Source: Desulfarculus sp. (lineage in GTDB: Bacteria; Desulfobacterota; Desulfarculia; Desulfarculales; Desulfarculaceae). From it: a DNA stretch of 6,108 bases. Position 1 is the stretch's first letter, and each line of letters opens with the position of its first letter. A model generated the notes under the pieces. It was given only the letters and a program-made list of their open reading frames with translations, did not search any database and was not told the origin of the DNA. Location of the stretch: contig JAIUYB010000154.1 of the NCBI GenBank assembly GCA_020216625.1, positions 1 to 6,108 of the forward strand. Reading direction: 5' to 3'. Shown piece after piece: positions 1 through 5,783 of this stretch. A program made the translations under genes and the position numbers.

Positions 1-740
1 AGGGTGCCGGTGCGTTTGTAGTCCTGACGCCAACCGGCGAAAGCCTTGCGCACCGCCACCGGGGCCCCGAAGCCCTCCAATAATGGAGTGCCGAAGGAGA
101 CCACGTACTTGGCGTTGTCCAGGTCGAAGCCCAGGTTGCGCTCGCCCAGCATGGCCCAGCCGGCCAGGGCCAGGGTCTGCTTGGCCGAAGGCATGAAGGC
201 CAGGTTGGGCGAGCCGTAGGCGGCCATGAAACGGCTCAGGATCTCGCCGCAGACGCTCTCGGGATCGGCCCCGATGGCGGCCACGGTCTGGCTCTTGCCG
301 GCCTTGTAAAGTTCGGCCAGCTTGCCGGCCACCACGTCCAGGGCCTGATCCCAGGTGGCGGCCTTGTGAATGCCGCTCAGGGGATCCCAGATCAGGGGCG
401 TCTGCACCCGGAAGTCGCCGTAGTACATGTTCTGCGGAGCGGCGGCGTCGGCCGGGACCACGCCGCCCCGGCTGGCCGGGTGCTGGTCGTCGCCCTCGAT
501 GCGGATCAGGCGCTCGCCCTGGAGGCGGCCCTTGATCAGCCGGGCGCGCACGCCCGTGCCGGTCTCGGGGTTGACGGAGTTGGCGAAGGCCAGGGCGCCC
601 TTCTCGGGCGTGGGGACCCAATTCCAATTCTGGGTCCAGATGGCCGAGTCGTCCATGAGTTTGGGGACCAGCGGGCTGGCGTGGATGCCGACCACCGCTC
701 CCACGGCGAACTTCACGAAAGCTCGTCTATCCCAATTCAT
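1..740 (-). CDS. qrcB: Qrc menaquinone reductase subunit B, molybdopterin-oxidoreductase-like (3' part missing)
   Basis: The first 246 codons of a Tat-exported member of the molybdopterin oxidoreductase family; the gene continues past the left edge. ATG at 740 is preceded by GGGGAG (748-753) at 7 nt. The N terminus carries a twin-arginine motif (DRRAFVK, residues 4-10) and a short hydrophobic stretch (residues 11-23), so it acts on the periplasmic face. The fold shows in GSPN (176-179) and the DLDNAKYVVSFG segment (206-217). There is no CxxCxxxC iron-sulfur motif near the N terminus; the only Cys seen is residue 164, and none lies at the usual molybdenum-ligand region after GSPN. This fits QrcB of the Qrc complex, which was isolated without molybdenum. 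The gene lies 28 bp behind the cytochrome gene, as in qrcABCD. A related complex of the alternative complex III type (ActB) is the main alternative; the order and cytochrome favour Qrc. Confidence 0.82.
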   Translation of the reverse strand, partial: MNWDRRAFVKFAVGAVVGIHASPLVPKLMDDSAIWTQNWNWVPTPEKGALAFANSVNPETGTGVRARLIKGRLQGERLIRIEGDDQHPASRGGVVPADAAAPQNMYYGDFRVQTPLIWDPLSGIHKAATWDQALDVVAGKLAELYKAGKSQTVAAIGADPESVCGEILSRFMAAYGSPNLAFMPSAKQTLALAGWAMLGERNLGFDLDNAKYVVSFGTPLLEGFGAPVAVRKAFAGWRQDYKRTGT

Positions 741-768
741 CAGAGTTCTCCCCAGAAATGGTGGCCGC

Positions 769-1383
769 CTACTTGTGGCACACGAAGCAGGCGTCGCGCA
801 CGCCGTTGTCCCGGTGGCAATTGGCGCAATCGTCCATCTTCATGCGCTTGGGAGGGCCACCCAGACCCAGAATGTTCCAGCCCCAGATATCGCGGCTGTA
901 ACCGGTGAGTCGGTTGTACTCATAACGGCGCAGGGAGGTGGATTCTCCGTGCTCGCCATGGCACTTGGCGCATTCCAGGCCGGCGTTCTCGGCGTGGGCC
1001 GCGTGGGAGAAGAAGACGCAGTCGGGCTGGCGCGCGTAGACCAGCCAGGGCACGTCACGGTTCTGGTTCAGGTACTGCTCGACGAAGACCTTCTCCTGCG
1101 GCGTGTCGCCGTTGGGAGTGTCGGAGTGGCAGTCCTTGCACTTCTCCAGGGCCGGGATGCCGTTGAAGGAGCCGTCCTCACGGAAGTAGTGACAGCTCTT
1201 GCATCCGTCGCTGACCTGCTCCATGTGCAGCTTGTGGCTGAACTGGAACGGCTGGGGCTTCTCGGCGTAGAGAAGGGCTGGCGTGCCCCAGAACCCCAAA
1301 GCGGAGAAGAGAACGAACCCCACCACGAACAGCAACCAATCCGCAGGGGACCGTTTCGCCTGTCCTTGCTCATGCGTTGTCAT
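769..1383 (-). CDS. qrcA: Qrc menaquinone reductase subunit A, membrane-anchored multihaem cytochrome c
   Basis: A 204-residue cytochrome with an N-terminal membrane anchor (about residues 16-33, WLLFVVGFVLFSALGFWG) and a periplasmic haem domain. Five CxxCH sites start at residues 61, 82, 138, 186 and 199; the last ends one residue before the C terminus. FSHxxH patterns at 49-53 and 126-130 precede haem sites and probably supply axial His ligands. In Qrc, the cytochrome subunit takes electrons from periplasmic type I cytochrome c3 and passes them towards menaquinone. Purified Qrc binds six haems, so one site here would be non-canonical (see findings; Cys122 is the only Cys outside CxxCH). ATG at 1383 is chosen over an upstream in-frame TTG at 1422, because AGAGG (1393-1397) sits 9 nt before the ATG and the TTG falls inside a hairpin. 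First gene of the qrc operon. Confidence 0.85.
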   Translation of the reverse strand: MTTHEQGQAKRSPADWLLFVVGFVLFSALGFWGTPALLYAEKPQPFQFSHKLHMEQVSDGCKSCHYFREDGSFNGIPALEKCKDCHSDTPNGDTPQEKVFVEQYLNQNRDVPWLVYARQPDCVFFSHAAHAENAGLECAKCHGEHGESTSLRRYEYNRLTGYSRDIWGWNILGLGGPPKRMKMDDCANCHRDNGVRDACFVCHK

Positions 1384-1413
1384 ATGGCCATGCCTCTGCT
1401 CAAGCAAGTGATC

Positions 1414-1429
1414 GCCCCGCAAGCGGGGC
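1414..1429 (-). other. Hairpin with CUUG tetraloop in the qrcA leader
   Basis: Perfect inverted repeat GCCCCGC/GCGGGGC. Read on the minus strand (the qrc transcript) it forms a 6-bp stem closed by G-C around a CUUG loop, a known extra-stable tetraloop. It ends 30 nt upstream of the qrcA ATG. No U-tract follows, so it is not a simple terminator. It may stabilise the mRNA or affect ribosome access; that role is inferred. Confidence 0.5.
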
Positions 1430-1506
1430 CGCCTGCCGCGAACGGGAACCGACCCGCGCCGCGGTCAAGGGACGTTATTGATTATGGATTCCCTCACCCC
1501 CGATTT

Positions 1507-1524
1507 GACGGAGCGAAGCCCGTC
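1507..1524 (-). other. Small hairpin near the predicted 5' end of the qrc transcript
   Basis: On the minus strand GACGGG and CTCCGTC can pair (5 Watson-Crick pairs plus one G-U) around a loop of six bases, CTTCGC. It would begin about 10 nt after the predicted transcription start, a position typical of 5'-end-protecting stems. No U-tract follows. Short stems are common by chance in GC-rich DNA, so function is uncertain. Confidence 0.3.
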
Positions 1525-1538
1525 CGCCGAAATCTGCC

Positions 1539-1622
1539 GCACAATAGCAATCCCAAAGGACAGTGTCAACCCAATAGCGACGCTGGATTGCCCCCGTTGA
1601 TCGCGGGTTTGCACAATCGCAA
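1539..1622. repeat. Related short repeats around the qrc promoter, possible operators
   Basis: GCACAATAGCAA (1539-1550, covering the -10) and GCACAATCGCAA (1611-1622) match at 11 of 12 positions and lie 72 bp apart. A shorter relative, CAATAGC, recurs at 1572-1578 and 1542-1548, exactly 30 bp apart. The distal copy sits inside a dyad TTGC-N6-GCAA (1609-1622). In addition GCAATCC (1547-1553) and GGATTGC (1585-1591) form a 7-bp inverted repeat that flanks the -35 box. The spacings are close to whole helical turns, which would suit a regulator binding one DNA face. No known regulator consensus was recognised. Confidence 0.4.
1541..1569 (-). promoter_or_regulatory. Predicted sigma-70 promoter of the qrc operon
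   Basis: On the minus strand a perfect -35 box TTGACA (1564-1569) is separated by 17 nt from a -10 box TATTGT (1541-1546; 4 of 6 consensus bases). The start of transcription would fall near 1534, giving a leader of about 150 nt before the qrcA ATG at 1383. A second possible -10 (CATAAT, 1481-1486) lacks a good -35. The promoter lies in the gap between the Nudix gene and qrcA, so qrc need not depend on read-through from the sugar operon. Confidence 0.7.
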
Positions 1623-1656
1623 CCGCCGGGCGGGCGGACGGCGCCAGAGGGAGGCG

Positions 1657-2097
1657 TCAGGCGGGGCGGGCGGCCATGGTGGCGGCGTCGCGGATCACCT
1701 GGGCGGTGTCAGGAGTGAGATGGTAGGCGTCGATGTCTTCCAGGGGGACCCAGGCCGCCTGGTCGGCGTCGTCCCCGGCCCGGGGTTGGGTGGCGGGGTC
1801 GGCGTGGCAGAGATAATCCAACAGCACGTAATGATACTCGAAACTACCCTGTTCATCGCGCAGGCGGCGCTCGAAGACCCCCACCAGGGGGCCCACCACC
1901 GCCTCCACCCCGGTCTCTTCCCGGATCTCGCGGGCGCAGGCCTCGGCCAGGCTCTCGCCCAGTTCCACCGCGCCGCCCGGCAGGGACCACAGTCCCACCC
2001 CCGGCGGCCGGCCGCGCTGGACCAGGAGCACCTTGCCCCCAGCCAGGACCACCCCCGAGACTCCCACCACCGGACGCTCGGGATAGCGGGCGCCCAC
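1657..2097 (-). CDS. Nudix hydrolase (ADP-ribose pyrophosphatase-like)
   Basis: A 146-residue single-domain Nudix protein that hydrolyses a nucleoside diphosphate linked to another moiety, in the cytoplasm. The Nudix box Gx5Ex7REUxEExGU is complete at residues 42-64 (G42, E48, R56-E57, E60-E61, G63), so the Mg-binding glutamates are all present. The N-terminal strand [10 protein letters not shown] and the LWSLPGG segment are typical of small ADP-ribose/MutT-type members. Substrate cannot be read from the sequence; ADP-ribose or a nucleotide sugar are both plausible. The start is GTG at 2097, four bases after the TAG of the preceding decarboxylase gene; G-rich sequence in that gene's last codons (GGGGG, then AGGGG) can serve as ribosome-binding site. 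No in-frame ATG exists before residue 141. It is the last gene of the sugar-nucleotide operon, and no convincing terminator follows it. Confidence 0.88.
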   Translation of the reverse strand: MGARYPERPVVGVSGVVLAGGKVLLVQRGRPPGVGLWSLPGGAVELGESLAEACAREIREETGVEAVVGPLVGVFERRLRDEQGSFEYHYVLLDYLCHADPATQPRAGDDADQAAWVPLEDIDAYHLTPDTAQVIRDAATMAARPA

Positions 2098-2101
2098 GCC
2101 C

Positions 2102-3043
2102 CTATCCCCCCAGGCCCAAGCGCTGGCGGAAATCGGCGATGGTGGGTCGCAGGCCCTCCTCCAGGGCCACGCCGGGCTCCCAGCCCAGCTTCCGCCGGGC
2201 CAGGGTGATGTCCGGCCGGCGCTGGACCGGATCGTCGGCCGGCAGGGGAGCGAAGATGATCTCGCTGGTGGAGCCGGTCATGGCCACCACCTTGCGGGCC
2301 AGCTCCAGGATGGTGAACTCCCCGGGGTTGCCCAGGTTGACCGGGCCGTTGAAGTCCTCGGCCTCCATCAGGGCCATCAGACCGGCGACCATATCATCGA
2401 TATAACAGAAAGAACGGGTCTGGCTACCCTGGCCGTAGACCGTGATGGGCAGGCCCTTGAGCGCCTGGACCACGAAGTTGCTCACCACCCGACCGTCGTT
2501 GACCGCCATCCGGGGGCCGTAGGTGTTGAAGATGCGCGCCACCCGGATGTCCACTCCGCTCATGCGGTGGTAGTCGAACATCAGGGTCTCGGCCAGGCGC
2601 TTGCCTTCGTCGTAGCAGGAGCGCAAGCCGATGGGATTGACATGGCCCCAGTAGTCCTCGGTCTGGGGATGGATCTGGGGATCGCCATAGACCTCGCTGG
2701 TGGAGGCTTGCAGAATGCGGGCCTTGACCCGCTTGGCCAGGCCCAGCATGTTCAGGGTTCCCAGGACGTTGGTCTTGACCGTCTTGACCGGGTTGTACTG
2801 GTAGTGCACCGGGCTGGCCGGGCAGGCCAGGTTGTAGATCTGGTCCACCTCCAAGAGGATGGGCTCCACCACGTCGTGGCGGATCAGCTCGAAGCGGGGC
2901 TGGCCCAGCAGGTGATAGACGTTGGCCTTGCTGCCGGTGAAGAAGTTGTCCAGGCAGAGCACCTCATGACCCTGGCGCAGCAGGGCCTCCACCAGGTGGG
3001 AGCCGATGAACCCCCCGCCCCCGGTCACCAATACGCGTTTCAA
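2102..3043 (-). CDS. UDP-glucuronate decarboxylase (UDP-xylose synthase), SDR family
   Basis: A 313-residue extended short-chain dehydrogenase, the usual length for bacterial UXS. It converts UDP-glucuronate to UDP-xylose and CO2 using bound NAD, in the cytoplasm. Visible motifs are the Rossmann loop [11 protein letters not shown] (7-17), DNFFTG (32-37), the family signature [15 protein letters not shown] (71-85), the catalytic triad elements TSE (115-117) and YDEGK (Y144, K148), FNTYGPRM (172-179), and [16 protein letters not shown] near the C terminus. These resemble UXS more than RfbB or GalE. The start is TTG at 3043: its TTGA overlaps the rfbD stop, and AGGAG (3052-3056) lies 8 nt upstream. 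The reading frame stays open far upstream, but that part is the rfbD gene in another frame. UDP-xylose would feed cell-surface glycans. Confidence 0.9.
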   Translation of the reverse strand: MKRVLVTGGGGFIGSHLVEALLRQGHEVLCLDNFFTGSKANVYHLLGQPRFELIRHDVVEPILLEVDQIYNLACPASPVHYQYNPVKTVKTNVLGTLNMLGLAKRVKARILQASTSEVYGDPQIHPQTEDYWGHVNPIGLRSCYDEGKRLAETLMFDYHRMSGVDIRVARIFNTYGPRMAVNDGRVVSNFVVQALKGLPITVYGQGSQTRSFCYIDDMVAGLMALMEAEDFNGPVNLGNPGEFTILELARKVVAMTGSTSEIIFAPLPADDPVQRRPDITLARRKLGWEPGVALEEGLRPTIADFRQRLGLGG

Positions 3044-4041
3044 GCCTCTTTCTCCTCGGTTGATAGCAGATAACGGCGCAGGGCGTCCAGCCAGGTGGGC
3101 TGGGGCTGGCCCAAGAGGCGGGACGCCCGCCGGCCGTCCAAGACCGACCAAGCCGGCCGCGCGGCCGGCGCGGCCAGGGCGGCGGTGGTCGTGGGCCGGA
3201 CCAGTTCCGGGTCCAGGCCGGCGATGGCCAGGGTCTGGCGGGCCAGCTCGAAGCGTGAAGCCTGGCCGACGTTGACCAGGTGCAGCAGACCGGAGGCTCC
3301 CCGCCGGCCCAGGGTCACGATGGCCAGGGCCAGATCGACGGTGAAGGTGGGGCTGCCCACCTGGTCGTCGACCACCGCGAAGGCCCGGCCGGTCCGGGCC
3401 TGGGCCAGGATCTTGGTGACGAAATTGGCGCGTCCGGGCCCAAAGAGCCAAGCGCTGCGCACGATCAGGGCCGAGGGCAGGTGTTCGCGCACCAGGCGCT
3501 CGCCCTCCAATTTGCTGCGGCCATAGACCGATAGCGGCCGAGCCGGGTCGTCCTCGCGATAGGGCCGCCGCGCCTGTCCGTCGAAGACGTAGTCGGTGGA
3601 GACATGCACCAGGCGCACCCCGTGACGGGCGCAAAGCCGGGCCACCGCCCCGGCCCCCTGGGTGTTGGCGGCCAGGGCGGCCTCGGGCTCGGACTCGGCC
3701 TGGTCCACGTCGGTGTAGCCGGCGCAGTTGATCACCAGGCGCACCTGGCCGGCGGCCAGCAGCGAGGCCAGGTGGTCCAGGCCGGCGTGCAGATCGGCGG
3801 CCGAGGGCCCCAGGCCGGTCAGCTCGTCGCGCAGCCAGTCCAGGCGCTGATCGGCCTCGGGCGGCGGCAGGGTGGCGGCGACCGGTTGGCTGGACGGCGG
3901 CGCGGCGCGACCCAGGCGGGCCAGATCGAAGCTTTCCCGCCCGCCGGCGATGACCCGGCAACCCGGGCCGCAGGCATCCACCACCGCCCGTCCCAACAGG
4001 CCGTGGTGCCCCAGGACCAGGATTTCCTCAGCGGCCGTCAT
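3040..4041 (-). CDS. rfbD: dTDP-4-dehydrorhamnose reductase (RmlD/RfbD family) with an enlarged N-terminal insert
   Basis: A 333-residue SDR reductase that makes dTDP-L-rhamnose from dTDP-4-dehydro-L-rhamnose with NAD(P)H. Motifs are the nucleotide-binding loop GHHGLLG (11-17), [12 protein letters not shown] (105-116), STDYVFDG (148-155), catalytic YGRSK (Y173, K177), [14 protein letters not shown] (195-208) and DDQVGSPTF (225-233). Family members are usually about 280-300 residues; here an Ala/Pro-rich stretch of roughly 45-50 residues (about 45-95) separates the first Rossmann strands from NCAGYT. ATG at 4041 overlaps the end of rfbB by 14 nt, with GGCGGA just upstream; a GTG at 4062 is possible but would deepen the overlap. 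It sits between rfbB and the decarboxylase gene, and its TGA is shared with the latter's TTG start. Catalytic residues are intact, so it is expected to be active. Confidence 0.87.
   Translation of the reverse strand: MTAAEEILVLGHHGLLGRAVVDACGPGCRVIAGGRESFDLARLGRAAPPSSQPVAATLPPPEADQRLDWLRDELTGLGPSAADLHAGLDHLASLLAAGQVRLVINCAGYTDVDQAESEPEAALAANTQGAGAVARLCARHGVRLVHVSTDYVFDGQARRPYREDDPARPLSVYGRSKLEGERLVREHLPSALIVRSAWLFGPGRANFVTKILAQARTGRAFAVVDDQVGSPTFTVDLALAIVTLGRRGASGLLHLVNVGQASRFELARQTLAIAGLDPELVRPTTTAALAAPAARPAWSVLDGRRASRLLGQPQPTWLDALRRYLLSTEEKEA
3052..3057 (-). promoter_or_regulatory. Ribosome-binding site fixing the TTG start of the decarboxylase gene
   Basis: GAGGAG on the minus strand, within the last codons of rfbD, ends 8 nt before TTG at 3043. 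It decides the start in a frame that otherwise stays open to about 3961, and implies translational coupling to rfbD. Confidence 0.75.
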
Positions 4042-5080
4042 ACATCCGCCGGTAATAGTCACGGTAGGCCCCGCTGGTCACCGCCTGGCACCAGTCGCCG
4101 TGCTCCAGGTACCAGGCTACCGTGGCCGCCAAACCCTGGTCCAGCCCCACCCGGGGGCTCCAGCCCAATTCCGCGCCCAGTTTGCCGGCGTCGATGGCGT
4201 AGCGGCGGTCGTGTCCGGGTCGATCCTTGACGTGGCGGATCAGGCCCCGCAACTGGCCGATGTCGCGCCCGGTCCGTTGGGCCACCAGCTCCAGCAGGGC
4301 GTGGAGCAGGTCCAGATTGGAGCGCTCGTTGCCGCCGCCGATGTTGTAAACCTCCCCGGGCCGACCCGCCCGCAGGATCAGGTCCGCGGCCCGGCAGTGA
4401 TCTTCCACGTGGAGCCAGTCGCGCACGTAAAGACCGTCGCCATAGACCGGCAGCTCCCGGCCGGCCAGGGCGTTCAGGATCATCAGCGGGATAAGCTTCT
4501 CCGGAAACTGGTAGGGGCCGTAGTTGTTGGAGCAGCGGGAGACCAGCACCGGCAGTCCGTGGGTGTGGTGATAGGCCCGGGCCAAGAGGTCGCCCCCGGC
4601 CTTGCTGGCGCTGTAGGGGCTTTTGGGGTCCAGGGGCCAGTCCTCGCGGAAGCGGCGGGGGTCGTCCAGGGCCAGGGCGCCGTAGACCTCGTCGGTGGAG
4701 ACGTAAAGGAAGCGCCGGGACGCATCGCCGCCCCAGGCGGCCAGGGCGGCCTGCAACAGGGTCTGGGTGCCCAGGACGTTGGTGCGCACGAACGCCCCGG
4801 CGTCGCTGATGGAGCGGTCCACGTGGCTCTCGGCCGCGAAGTGGGCCACCGCCTCGGCCTCGGCCACCAAGGGAGCGACCAACTCGGCGTCGCAGATGTC
4901 GCCCCGGATCAGACGGTAGCGGCCGGCGTAATCGGCCTGAACATCGGCCAGATTGGCGGGATTGCCGGCATAGGTCAGCAGATCCAGATTCACCACCTCG
5001 TCGGCCGGATGGTTGGCCAGGAGATGGCGGATGAAGTTGCTGCCGATGAAGCCGCAGCCGCCGGTGACCAGGATGCGCAA
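4028..5080 (-). CDS. rfbB: dTDP-glucose 4,6-dehydratase
   Basis: A 350-residue extended SDR enzyme of usual length for RfbB/RmlB. It converts dTDP-glucose to dTDP-4-dehydro-6-deoxyglucose with bound NAD, the second step of dTDP-rhamnose synthesis. Motifs include TGGCGFIGSNF (6-16), LDLLTYAGN, HFAAESHVDRSI, the catalytic STDEVYG (Thr-Asp-Glu, the RmlB signature), YSASK (Tyr/Lys pair), SNNYGPYQFPEKLIP and the C-terminal VKDRPGHDRRYAID. The start is TTG at 5080 with AAAGG (5088-5092) 7 nt upstream. An in-frame TTG at 5113 would lie only about 8 nt after the predicted transcription start and has no ribosome-binding site. First gene of the four-gene sugar operon, and divergent from the cysteine-rich gene. 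Two features distinguish it from the decarboxylase two genes downstream: TDE instead of TSE, and the HDRRYAID segment. Confidence 0.93.
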   Translation of the reverse strand: MRILVTGGCGFIGSNFIRHLLANHPADEVVNLDLLTYAGNPANLADVQADYAGRYRLIRGDICDAELVAPLVAEAEAVAHFAAESHVDRSISDAGAFVRTNVLGTQTLLQAALAAWGGDASRRFLYVSTDEVYGALALDDPRRFREDWPLDPKSPYSASKAGGDLLARAYHHTHGLPVLVSRCSNNYGPYQFPEKLIPLMILNALAGRELPVYGDGLYVRDWLHVEDHCRAADLILRAGRPGEVYNIGGGNERSNLDLLHALLELVAQRTGRDIGQLRGLIRHVKDRPGHDRRYAIDAGKLGAELGWSPRVGLDQGLAATVAWYLEHGDWCQAVTSGAYRDYYRRMYDGR

Positions 5081-5087
5081 GGGACCG

Positions 5088-5092
5088 CCTTT
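5088..5092 (-). promoter_or_regulatory. Ribosome-binding site fixing the TTG start of rfbB
   Basis: AAAGG on the minus strand, 7 nt before TTG at 5080. It supports the shorter of two TTG starts, giving a protein that begins right at the Rossmann strand (residues RILVTGG). Confidence 0.65.
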
Positions 5093-5127
5093 CGGGGGGG
5101 CGATGGCTAACAAAGCGTCGCGCCTGC

Positions 5128-5156
5128 ATTATCATTGCCGGGCGAGGCCAAGTCAA
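5128..5156 (-). promoter_or_regulatory. Predicted sigma-70 promoter of the rfbB operon
   Basis: On the minus strand TTGACT (5151-5156, 5 of 6 consensus) is followed after 17 nt by GATAAT (5128-5133, 5 of 6). Transcription would begin near 5121, leaving a leader of about 40 nt to the TTG at 5080. Spacing and both boxes are near ideal, so expression is probably strong and needs no activator. Confidence 0.75.
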
Positions 5157-5168
5157 GGCCGGGAAGGC

Positions 5169-5197
5169 TTGCCCGTGAACCGAGGCCGTGTTATCTC
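5169..5197 (+). promoter_or_regulatory. Weak candidate promoter for the plus-strand trio
   Basis: TTGCCC (5169-5174) and TATCTC (5192-5197) are spaced by 17 nt but match consensus at only 4 and 3 of 6 positions. Transcription would begin about 2 nt before the ATG at 5206, giving an almost leaderless mRNA. An alternative -10 (CATTAT, 5127-5132) overlaps the -10 of the divergent rfb promoter and has a poor -35. Neither is convincing. Confidence 0.2.
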
Positions 5198-5205
5198 TAG
5201 GGTCC

Positions 5206-5448
5206 ATGAGCCAGGAGGCCGGGTTGACTTCCGCCCAGAGCTGTCGACATCATCCCCAGCGGCCGGTGGCCGCCCTTTGCCAGAAATACGGCCACGGTTT
5301 GTGCGCCGATTGCCTGGAAAACCATCCCCATTGCCCCGACCCGGACATCTTCTGCCGCCACCGCCCCCAGTGCATCATCCACCATCAATACAAAGAAGCG
5401 CTTCGCAGCAACCGGACCAACGACCAAGCCCAAGGGAGCCAACCATGA
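5206..5448 (+). CDS. Cys/His-rich mini-protein, probable zinc-binding (B-box-like), function unknown
   Basis: An 80-residue protein with seven Cys (13, 25, 33, 36, 43, 50, 56) and eight His, no signal peptide and no membrane segment. The spacing C13-x2-H16-x8-C25 followed by C33-x2-C36 and H40/H42/C43 resembles a B-box-type zinc finger. A second cluster, CPDPDIFC (43-50) and C56, precedes a basic tail; its pairing is unclear. Similar small proteins are, to my recollection, found in Desulfobacterota without assigned function. ATG at 5206 has only a weak, close AGGG upstream; an in-frame GTG at 5188 is an alternative. All Cys lie downstream of both. Its TGA overlaps the cupin ATG (ATGA), so the two are translationally coupled. 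The regular Cys spacing and the coupling argue for a real gene; a metal-binding regulatory or chaperone role is inference. Confidence 0.75.
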   Translation: MSQEAGLTSAQSCRHHPQRPVAALCQKYGHGLCADCLENHPHCPDPDIFCRHRPQCIIHHQYKEALRSNRTNDQAQGSQP

Positions 5449-5783
5449 AAAAAGCCGAGTACGCCGAGTTCATCAAACGCCTGCCCCTGGCCAACCTGCC
5501 CGTGCCCGGGGTCAACGCCTACCTGCTGACCGGCCCCCAGGCCCAGGCCGCCTTCTTCGAACTGCCGGCCGGAGCCTCGGTTCCGCCCCACTCCCACGGC
5601 GAGCAGTGGGGCATCATCGTGGAGGGTGAGATCGACCTGACCATCGGCGGGGTGACCCACCTGCTGAAGCGGGGCGATTCCTATTACATCGGCGACCAGG
5701 TGGTGCACAGCGGCGTCACCCACACCGGCTGCCTGGCCATCGACGTCTTCGCCGATCCCAACCGCTATCAGGCGCGTGATTGA
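5445..5783 (+). CDS. Single-domain cupin protein
   Basis: A 112-residue cupin_2-type beta-barrel, cytoplasmic. Motif 1 appears as PAGASVPPHSHGEQWG (41-56), giving metal-ligand candidates H49, H51 and E53 or Q54, then VEGEI (59-63). Motif 2 is RGDSYYIGDQVVHSG (76-90), with H88 as the third His and Gly in place of the usual Pro. A metal site is therefore likely, but substrate and reaction cannot be told; such small cupins may be isomerases, dioxygenases or ligand-binding proteins. It is not RmlC, which is longer and has different motifs. ATG at 5445 has AAGGGAG (5432-5438) 6 nt upstream and overlaps the previous stop by 4 nt. The next gene's probable GTG start lies inside its last codons. Confidence 0.88.
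   Translation: MKKAEYAEFIKRLPLANLPVPGVNAYLLTGPQAQAAFFELPAGASVPPHSHGEQWGIIVEGEIDLTIGGVTHLLKRGDSYYIGDQVVHSGVTHTGCLAIDVFADPNRYQARD

Noticed and set aside
1464..1496. Ten-codon leader peptide (GTG start, minus strand) in the qrc leader
   Set aside because: No spaced ribosome-binding site, no residue bias suggesting attenuation, and no terminator-like stem after it.
1623..1637. CCGCC/GGCGG hairpin downstream of the Nudix gene as a terminator
   Set aside because: The stem is only 5 bp and no U-tract follows on the minus strand; such stems are frequent by chance at this GC content.
427..2208. A long plus-strand open frame (593 codons) opposite qrcB, qrcA and the Nudix gene
   Set aside because: It is antisense to three genes with clear domains and crosses the promoter region; it has no recognisable domain and arises from high-GC codon bias.
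3044..3961. Upstream extension of the decarboxylase reading frame
   Set aside because: The extra sequence is low-complexity Arg/Pro/Gly-rich and overlaps rfbD in another frame; the Rossmann fold begins at the TTG at 3043.
5146..5160. GGCC-N7-GGCC dyad around the rfb -35 box as an operator
   Set aside because: Arms are four bases and self-complementary, expected by chance in GC-rich DNA.
5445..5783. Cupin as RmlC (dTDP-4-dehydrorhamnose 3,5-epimerase), completing the rhamnose pathway
   Set aside because: It is 112 residues, carries an HxH metal motif not typical of RmlC, and is on the opposite strand in a different operon.
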